NCBI GenBank assembly: GCA_937931205.1
Contig: CALHBF010000015.1
Span: 62,001-126,000 of the forward strand
DNA: 64,000 bases
DNA from: an uncultured Bacteriovoracaceae bacterium
GTDB lineage: Bacteria; Bdellovibrionota; Bacteriovoracia; Bacteriovoracales; Bacteriovoracaceae
Reading direction: 5' to 3'
Shown: piece after piece, positions 59,442-64,000 of the stretch
Layout of the letters: the number at the start of each line of letters is the position of its first letter
How positions within the stretch are numbered: the stretch's first letter is position 1
Made by a program: the position numbers and the translations under genes
Notes under the pieces: model-generated
Database searches by the model: none
Told to the model about the DNA's origin: nothing
The model's input: only the letters and a program-made list of their open reading frames with translations

Positions 59442-59467
59442 CCAAAAAGTATGCCGTACCTTTTGGC
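59441..59467. repeat. Dispersed hairpin, copy B
   Basis: GCCAAAA-AGTATGCCGTACC-TTTTGGC. It matches the minus strand of 15092-15118 at 26 of 27 bases, loop included. Here it is followed by As rather than Ts, so on its own it would not terminate efficiently in that direction. Confidence 0.7.
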
Positions 59468-59474
59468 AAAAAAA

Positions 59475-59500
59475 AAGCCCGCAAAAGCGGGCTTTTTTTT
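59475..59500. terminator. Bidirectional terminator
   Basis: AGCCCGC / GCGGGCT stem with an AAAA loop, flanked by a nine-base A-run and a ten-base T-run. It ends the lipoprotein gene on one side and nuoI on the other. Confidence 0.9.
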
Positions 59501-60001
59501 TTAGCTTTTTACAATTCTATCTCTCCAAGCAATTACGTCTGGAGCAAGATAATCATACTTCATATGATCAACTGTGTACTGAGAGAACTCGTAGTCATGA
59601 GAGTGAGTTAGACACTCTGTCGGACATACTGTTGTACAAAGACCGCAGTAACAACAAAGAGCTGTATCGATTGTGAACTGAGTAAGTTTCAAACGAATAG
59701 CTTGGCCATTGCTTGTTTTTTTGATCTCTGCACCTTCTGGCATTTTTTCAGAAGCAATGTAGATACAGTCTACTGGGCACGCCATTGCACACTGAGTACA
59801 TGAAATACAGTTAAGAACATCATTGAAGAGACGCATACGCGCTCTATCAGGAAGAACTTCACGAACTTCTGGATACTCAATCGAAACAGGCTTTACTGCC
59901 CAAACATATTTAAATGTTACATACATCGCACGAGCAGTAGATGTAATCGCATCGAATAGTGCTGAAAAATATTCTCTTACTGAACCGGCTTGAGTGCTCA
60001 T
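59501..60001 (-). CDS. nuoI: NADH-quinone oxidoreductase subunit I
   Basis: A 166-residue complex I subunit with two 4Fe-4S clusters: CISCTQCAMACP (C65, C68, C71, C75) and CCYCGLCTTVCP (C116, C119, C122, C126). These pass electrons towards the quinone site. It directly follows nuoD (four-base overlap) instead of nuoH as in the common order. Confidence 0.95.
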   Translation of the reverse strand: MSTQAGSVREYFSALFDAITSTARAMYVTFKYVWAVKPVSIEYPEVREVLPDRARMRLFNDVLNCISCTQCAMACPVDCIYIASEKMPEGAEIKKTSNGQAIRLKLTQFTIDTALCCYCGLCTTVCPTECLTHSHDYEFSQYTVDHMKYDYLAPDVIAWRDRIVKS

Positions 60002-61173
60002 CGGTCAACCTCTCCTAGTACGATATCTGTTGAACCAACAGTCGCTACGAAGTCAGCAATCATCTGACCTGGGGCAACTCTTGGAATCATTGAAATGTGA
60101 GTAAAGCACGGAGACTTCACTTTTAAACGGTAAGGAGTTTTTCCGCCGTCTTCAGAAACAAGGTGAATACCAAGCTCCCCACGCGGACACTCATGCTTCA
60201 TATAAACTTCCCCTTTAGGAAGCTTAATGATCTTAGGAACTTTCCCCATTACTGAACCTGGCTCAAGCTTAGTCAGAACCTGACGGATGATCTTGATTGA
60301 TTCAATAACTTCGTTCATACGAACGATGTAACGGTTATAACAGTCACCCACTTGACCAATCTCACCAGTACCTACGCAAACATCAAAATCAAACTCATTG
60401 TAAAGTGAGTAAGGCTGATTCTTACGAAGATCCCAGTTGAAACCTGAACCACGAAGAACTGGACCAGTTGCTCCGAAGTCGAAACAATCTTGAGTCGTCA
60501 TTACACCAACGTGAGCAGTACGCTTAATGAACACTTGGTTAGAAGAGTTTAGATCGTAGTATTTCTTAGCTTCTAATTCCATTTCGTCACAGAAGTTTGC
60601 GACATTCTTAAGCTGCTCATCTGTCCAGTCATTCCATACACCACCAACCCAAATGTAGTTGTAAAGCATACGAGCGCCTGAAACTTCTTCAAACATTCTT
60701 AGGATTTTTTCACGCATTTCGAACGCGTAAAGGAACACTGTCTGTGGTCCAAGATCCAGAATATAAGTACCGAACGCAACTAAGTGAGAAGCAATACGCT
60801 GAAGCTCAGCAGTCATAACACGAAGAAGTTCAGCACGACGAGGTACTTCAGTTCCTAGCATTTTTTCTACTGCAGCTACATATGTCCACTCCATGCTCAT
60901 TGCCGCAAGATAATCAAGACGGTCAACGAAAGGAATAACACCTCTATAATCAAGATGCTCTGAATGCTTCTCCATACAACGGTGTAAGTAACCTAAGTGT
61001 GGAATCGCATGAGCAACGATCTCAGAATCAGTTTTAATTTCAATACGTAACACTCCGTGAGTAGCGGGGTGTTGCGGACCCATATTCAGAGTAAGTAGTT
61101 CTGTTTTTAACTTCTCTGTTTCAGAGTTGATGGTTGGCCTTTCTGGAGTGCCAATATCCCAACGGCTTTGCAT
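59998..61173 (-). CDS. nuoD: NADH-quinone oxidoreductase subunit D
   Basis: A 391-residue, 49-kDa-type complex I subunit. NMGPQHPATHGVLRIE (about 30-45), LGYLHRCMEKH and the FDFGATGPVLRGSG segment are characteristic; the N-terminal His/Tyr area helps form the quinone pocket. Fused NuoCD does not apply, since nuoC is a separate gene 16 bases upstream. Confidence 0.96.
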   Translation of the reverse strand: MQSRWDIGTPERPTINSETEKLKTELLTLNMGPQHPATHGVLRIEIKTDSEIVAHAIPHLGYLHRCMEKHSEHLDYRGVIPFVDRLDYLAAMSMEWTYVAAVEKMLGTEVPRRAELLRVMTAELQRIASHLVAFGTYILDLGPQTVFLYAFEMREKILRMFEEVSGARMLYNYIWVGGVWNDWTDEQLKNVANFCDEMELEAKKYYDLNSSNQVFIKRTAHVGVMTTQDCFDFGATGPVLRGSGFNWDLRKNQPYSLYNEFDFDVCVGTGEIGQVGDCYNRYIVRMNEVIESIKIIRQVLTKLEPGSVMGKVPKIIKLPKGEVYMKHECPRGELGIHLVSEDGGKTPYRLKVKSPCFTHISMIPRVAPGQMIADFVATVGSTDIVLGEVDR

Positions 61174-61189
61174 ATACTATCCTTTCCTA

Positions 61190-61765
61190 TTAAACGTCTG
61201 TCGAAGCAGTATTCTGAGCTTTCGAAATTAATTTCTGGCGAGCTTCAAATTCACGATCTTCGAAGTTCATTTTAGCGTCAGGGAATACTTCCATTCCGTT
61301 ATACATTTTTGGATACACATAATCCTTACGAAGTGGGAAACCTTCCCAATCGTCTGGACAAAGAATACGACGGTGATCTGGGTGATTGTTAAAACGAACA
61401 CCCATCATGTCGAATGCTTCTCTCTCTTGGAAATTTGCTGATGCATAGATCGAACAAATTGAATCAAGATTTGGGTTCACACGATCAGTTAGTTTCACTT
61501 TAAGAATCACATCACGCATATCTTCAGGGTTGAAGTTAGCGAACATGTAACAAACTTCAAAGTAATCAAGATAATCAACTGCGCTGATTACTTGAAGAAC
61601 GTTGAAAGGAAGTTCTTTGTTTGAACGAAGCCAAGTAGCGACTTCAAAAAGTTTTGTCGCTTCAATAGTTACTGAACCATGAAGTTTAGCATCCTCAGGA
61701 ATGAAGGCCTGAGCATTCGCACCTTGGATATTTCTATTAATTGTTTCTGCTAATTGATTAAGCAT
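61190..61765 (-). CDS. nuoC: NADH-quinone oxidoreductase subunit C
   Basis: A 191-residue, 30-kDa-type complex I subunit. The signature [36 protein letters not shown] lies at about residues 112-146 and is clear. GGTGAAAC precedes the ATG. It overlaps nuoB by eight bases. Confidence 0.95.
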   Translation of the reverse strand: MLNQLAETINRNIQGANAQAFIPEDAKLHGSVTIEATKLFEVATWLRSNKELPFNVLQVISAVDYLDYFEVCYMFANFNPEDMRDVILKVKLTDRVNPNLDSICSIYASANFQEREAFDMMGVRFNNHPDHRRILCPDDWEGFPLRKDYVYPKMYNGMEVFPDAKMNFEDREFEARQKLISKAQNTASTDV

Positions 61766-62240
61766 GTTTCACCCACTTGTTACGAAGAAGACGCTCGTTA
61801 GCAATCTTCTTTTGAAGTGTCATAACACCTTCAATAAGAGCTTCAGGACGTGGAGGACAACCTGGAACATAAACGTCTACAGGAACTACTTCATCCACAC
61901 CTTTAAGAACGTGATAACCATATTGCCAATAAGGTCCACCCTTGTTCGCACATGATCCCATTGAGATAACATATTTTGGTTCAGCCATTTGCTCATAAAG
62001 TGTTTTCACACGAGTGGCCATCTTGAAAGTTACAGTTCCTGCTACAATCATTACGTCCGAACGGCGTGGAGTGGCCATGAAAGCACCACAACCAAATCTT
62101 TCAAGGTCATATTTTGCAGCACCTGTGGCCATCATTTCGATAGCACAACAAGCGAGACCGAAAGTCATTGGCCAAAGAGAATTTTTTCTCCCCCAATTGA
62201 GAAAATCATCGAGGGTGGTTAAAACAACACCATCTTGCAT
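61758..62240 (-). CDS. nuoB: NADH-quinone oxidoreductase subunit B
   Basis: A 160-residue complex I subunit carrying cluster N2: [10 protein letters not shown] (C31, C32), GSCANKGG (C97) and [11 protein letters not shown] (C128) supply the ligands. A GGGAG ribosome binding site precedes the ATG. It is the first gene of the unit; no nuoA lies upstream. Confidence 0.96.
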   Translation of the reverse strand: MQDGVVLTTLDDFLNWGRKNSLWPMTFGLACCAIEMMATGAAKYDLERFGCGAFMATPRRSDVMIVAGTVTFKMATRVKTLYEQMAEPKYVISMGSCANKGGPYWQYGYHVLKGVDEVVPVDVYVPGCPPRPEALIEGVMTLQKKIANERLLRNKWVKHA

Positions 62241-62387
62241 GGAGAAACTCCCATTTAATTGCGTCTAATAGAAAATACTTATCCTAAGGTTTTACACTTG
62301 AACCCTTGTTTTCGTCAATGAAAGTCCTTGGAATTTCGAATTTACTTAAATGGAATATTTGGGCCGGCGAATCGGCCCAAAAAAAGA

Positions 62388-63299
62388 TTATTTACAACGG
62401 TTATTGTAGGATTTTACGAATTTTGAACCTGAATTATCAGTCGAAGCAGGAGATCGACCTGAGTCACTAGTGTAAAAGGCCAGACGCTTCCTATCATTCT
62501 CACAAACTTTGTTCATGACTAGGTCAAACTCCATCATGGCGGCCACTGGATAAGGTAATCCGTAAGCAGAGGAAACAAAATTTATTTTACTGCTTTTTAG
62601 ATTATGAAACTCACCGGCAAGTTCACGCTTCACTAATTGTTTATGAAACGCGTCATAATATGGGCCTACATGATAAAAAAGCTCAATCGCCTTTTCCATA
62701 GAAACCTTGCCTTGTTCATCTTTGATGTTGTGGCAGTGATTTCGGCCGCCATGATGAGCATTAAACAGTTCACCATGCACCTTGCACTCATAAATAAAGG
62801 CCTGGGCTTCTCCCCCGCTGCCCTCGATTGTGCTTTTAATGAAGTCTTTCACATTAAAATTTTCAGCATAAGGGTTAAAGCCATCTCGATAAACAAAATG
62901 AGTTAACTCATGGGCCAGATCAAGAAGAGCATCATCCCATGCTAGTTTTTTATTTATATAGACGACAGAACGAACTTCATAATCAACCTGCTCAGGAGAT
63001 TCAGGTGAAAACTTCCGCACTAGTGTGGTGTCAGTGACTGAACCTTCACCGGCCTTAATCACATCCGTCAATCTTTTCCCAGAACGCTGGGCCTTGAGTG
63101 TCGCCAAATCAATAAGCTCACTACCAGTCGTTGAGCGCTTAAGAAGTTCAAGTAATTTTTGAATGTTTAATTCTTCACTATGAGTGAATTCCATCCAGGT
63201 CTTGGCACTCGACATACTCCCACTGACGTGAATTGTCTTCTCGGTCGCGGCCTGAACGGATATATGAGTGAATAGGAATAAAAAGAGTATTTTCTTCAT
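62388..63299 (-). CDS. Secreted zinc-metallopeptidase-like protein
   Basis: A 303-residue protein with a signal peptide (ends SVQAA, about residue 17). LLDLAHELTHFVYRDG near residue 130 carries HExxH, the zinc-binding and catalytic motif. A candidate third ligand is the Glu in EGSGGEAQAF about 27 residues later, as in gluzincins, but this is not certain. Five cysteines lie in the C-terminal half. ATG 63299 begins the signal peptide; its ribosome binding site is weak (GGATA) and sits in a small TATCCGA/TCGGATA hairpin. Confidence 0.65.
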   Translation of the reverse strand: MKKILFLFLFTHISVQAATEKTIHVSGSMSSAKTWMEFTHSEELNIQKLLELLKRSTTGSELIDLATLKAQRSGKRLTDVIKAGEGSVTDTTLVRKFSPESPEQVDYEVRSVVYINKKLAWDDALLDLAHELTHFVYRDGFNPYAENFNVKDFIKSTIEGSGGEAQAFIYECKVHGELFNAHHGGRNHCHNIKDEQGKVSMEKAIELFYHVGPYYDAFHKQLVKRELAGEFHNLKSSKINFVSSAYGLPYPVAAMMEFDLVMNKVCENDRKRLAFYTSDSGRSPASTDNSGSKFVKSYNNRCK

Positions 63300-63340
63300 T
63301 ATCCGACTTCTCGGATATATCAAAAAAAATTCTAAAGAAT

Positions 63341-64000
63341 TTATAGACGAAAAGTGAAGAGTTCTTTGTTTTTAGAGACTTCTATTTCTCCGAGTGTTTT
63401 GCTCGGAGTCTCTGGCCATTTTTCACTCGTAGCAACTCCTAAACCCACCTTATATTTGCCAGGTTTAAGTTTAAACTCCTGCACACGAATTCCCTCTGGT
63501 AAGGATAACCACTGACGGGTATCTGCTTCTTCCATCCAAGCAATGGCCTTAGATGAGGCAATGTAACTTGCGATGGCCATGGTACTTGCTAGTAGTTCGT
63601 TATCCTTAAACTGCTTATAAATCCCCATCGCGGCCACAATCGCGGCCAAATGCTTAACGGCCACTCGTGTTCCAGTAGCAGCATATTGAGAAACCACATT
63701 CTCTTCCAATACTAAACGGGCCAAGTCAGATGTTTCAGCAATCAGGACTAAAGGTCTTATTGTGATAACTTTTCCCGTTTCATCCATTACATAAAGGCCT
63801 AAACGCTTAAGACTTTCTTTTTTCTCAATCACCGGAAGTTCAAATTCAATGGCCGCTTCTGTTACCGCTAATGTGGTCACCTGATGAGCAAAAATAAATC
63901 CGCCTGGTCCAGTTGAACGGCTTGGATAAAGTTTCAGCACGTTCATGGCAAAGGCCGCAATAACAGGAGCTCCTTGAGCTAAAATGACAGAGCGAGTTTT
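63341..64000 (-). CDS. C-terminal part of an unidentified protein, cut by the window end
   Basis: The frame is open to the window edge (219 residues visible before the stop at 63341). An internal Met at 63946 is not a likely start, because the frame upstream reads well (RSVILAQGAPVIAAFA). The sequence is hydrophobic and Ala-rich in the middle and ends in a beta-rich domain (KLKPGKYKVGLGV, EIEVSKNKELFTF). It may be a large lipoprotein-like exported protein, but no family can be named safely. Confidence 0.55.
   Translation of the reverse strand, partial: KTRSVILAQGAPVIAAFAMNVLKLYPSRSTGPGGFIFAHQVTTLAVTEAAIEFELPVIEKKESLKRLGLYVMDETGKVITIRPLVLIAETSDLARLVLEENVVSQYAATGTRVAVKHLAAIVAAMGIYKQFKDNELLASTMAIASYIASSKAIAWMEEADTRQWLSLPEGIRVQEFKLKPGKYKVGLGVATSEKWPETPSKTLGEIEVSKNKELFTFRL

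Noticed and set aside
62359..62381. TTGGGCCG/CGGCCCAA hairpin as a terminator
   Set aside because: The T-run lies on the wrong side of the stem for the leftward gene and there is no rightward gene before it.
63281..63310. Third case of a hairpin-hidden ribosome binding site before the metallopeptidase gene
   Set aside because: The TATCCGA/TCGGATA stem lacks a T-run and the GGATA site is too weak to call.

Overview
The window looks like chromosome of a low-GC, Gram-negative, predator-like Bdellovibrionota bacterium, most probably of the Bacteriovorax/Peredibacter group. That is inferred from gene content and style, not from a marker gene: many small lipoproteins and exported proteins of unknown function, KDO/LPS genes, an ScsB-type DsbD, a eukaryote-type NADP isocitrate dehydrogenase, a Flp/Tad-type pilus locus and A/T-rich synonymous codon choice. 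Gene packing is dense, with many ATGA/TTGA/GTGA start-stop overlaps and several convergent genes whose 3' ends overlap. No rRNA, CRISPR array or insertion sequence was seen. There is one tRNA-Arg (UCU).

Layout. 1-6.4 kb: exported proteins and lipoproteins, an FMN reductase, an acyl-ACP thioesterase with a hotdog thioesterase, a Csp-like copper-storage protein with two small partners, and two BON-like proteins. 6.4-11.4 kb: a GNAT enzyme, egtB-egtD (ergothioneine), a universal stress protein and icd. 12-19.5 kb: a Lys/Glu- and Gln/Met-rich exported protein, recJ, a cyclophilin, a dinucleotide-binding protein with a lipoprotein, a PilZ protein and murI. 19.5-28.8 kb: a trypsin-fold protein lacking its catalytic triad, a HAD phosphatase, a nitroreductase, a thioesterase, a degenerate sensor kinase, rlmG, a DUF4385 protein, a secreted nuclease-like protein, a decayed VOC (glyoxalase-like) pseudogene and an ORF6N protein. 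29-38 kb: tRNA-Arg, rsgA, a 43-residue lipoprotein, an Hsp20-like exported protein, a BtuF-like protein, dsbD/scsB, gpsA, a DUF493 protein, a large exported unknown and tsaC. 38-42.5 kb: kdsB-pyrG-kdsA-kdsC, which makes and activates KDO and supplies the CTP. 42.5-47.1 kb: a TolC-like protein, a beta-barrel protein, purB and a SPOR protein. 47.2-55 kb: a compact Flp/Tad-like pilus operon (Flp pilin, small exported proteins, TadE-like protein, CpaC secretin, CpaF ATPase), a divergent XRE regulator with a 15-codon micro-ORF, ettA and a TadB/C-like membrane protein. 55-59.5 kb: an RlmI-like methyltransferase, an ABC-2 exporter and a lipoprotein. 59.5-64 kb: nuoB-C-D-I, a zinc-metallopeptidase-like protein and a gene cut by the window edge.

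The most interesting item is at 52.2-52.4 kb. An XRE regulator gene is divergent from a tiny transcription unit with its own promoter, strong ribosome binding site, 15-codon proline-rich ORF and terminator. A perfect 9-bp inverted repeat lies between the two, next to the pilus operon. Other notable items are two terminator hairpins whose 3' arm is the next gene's ribosome binding site, the triad-less protease, the phosphoacceptor-less kinase, a 181-nt out-of-frame gene overlap in the pilus operon, and a hairpin conserved through its loop at two distant sites.
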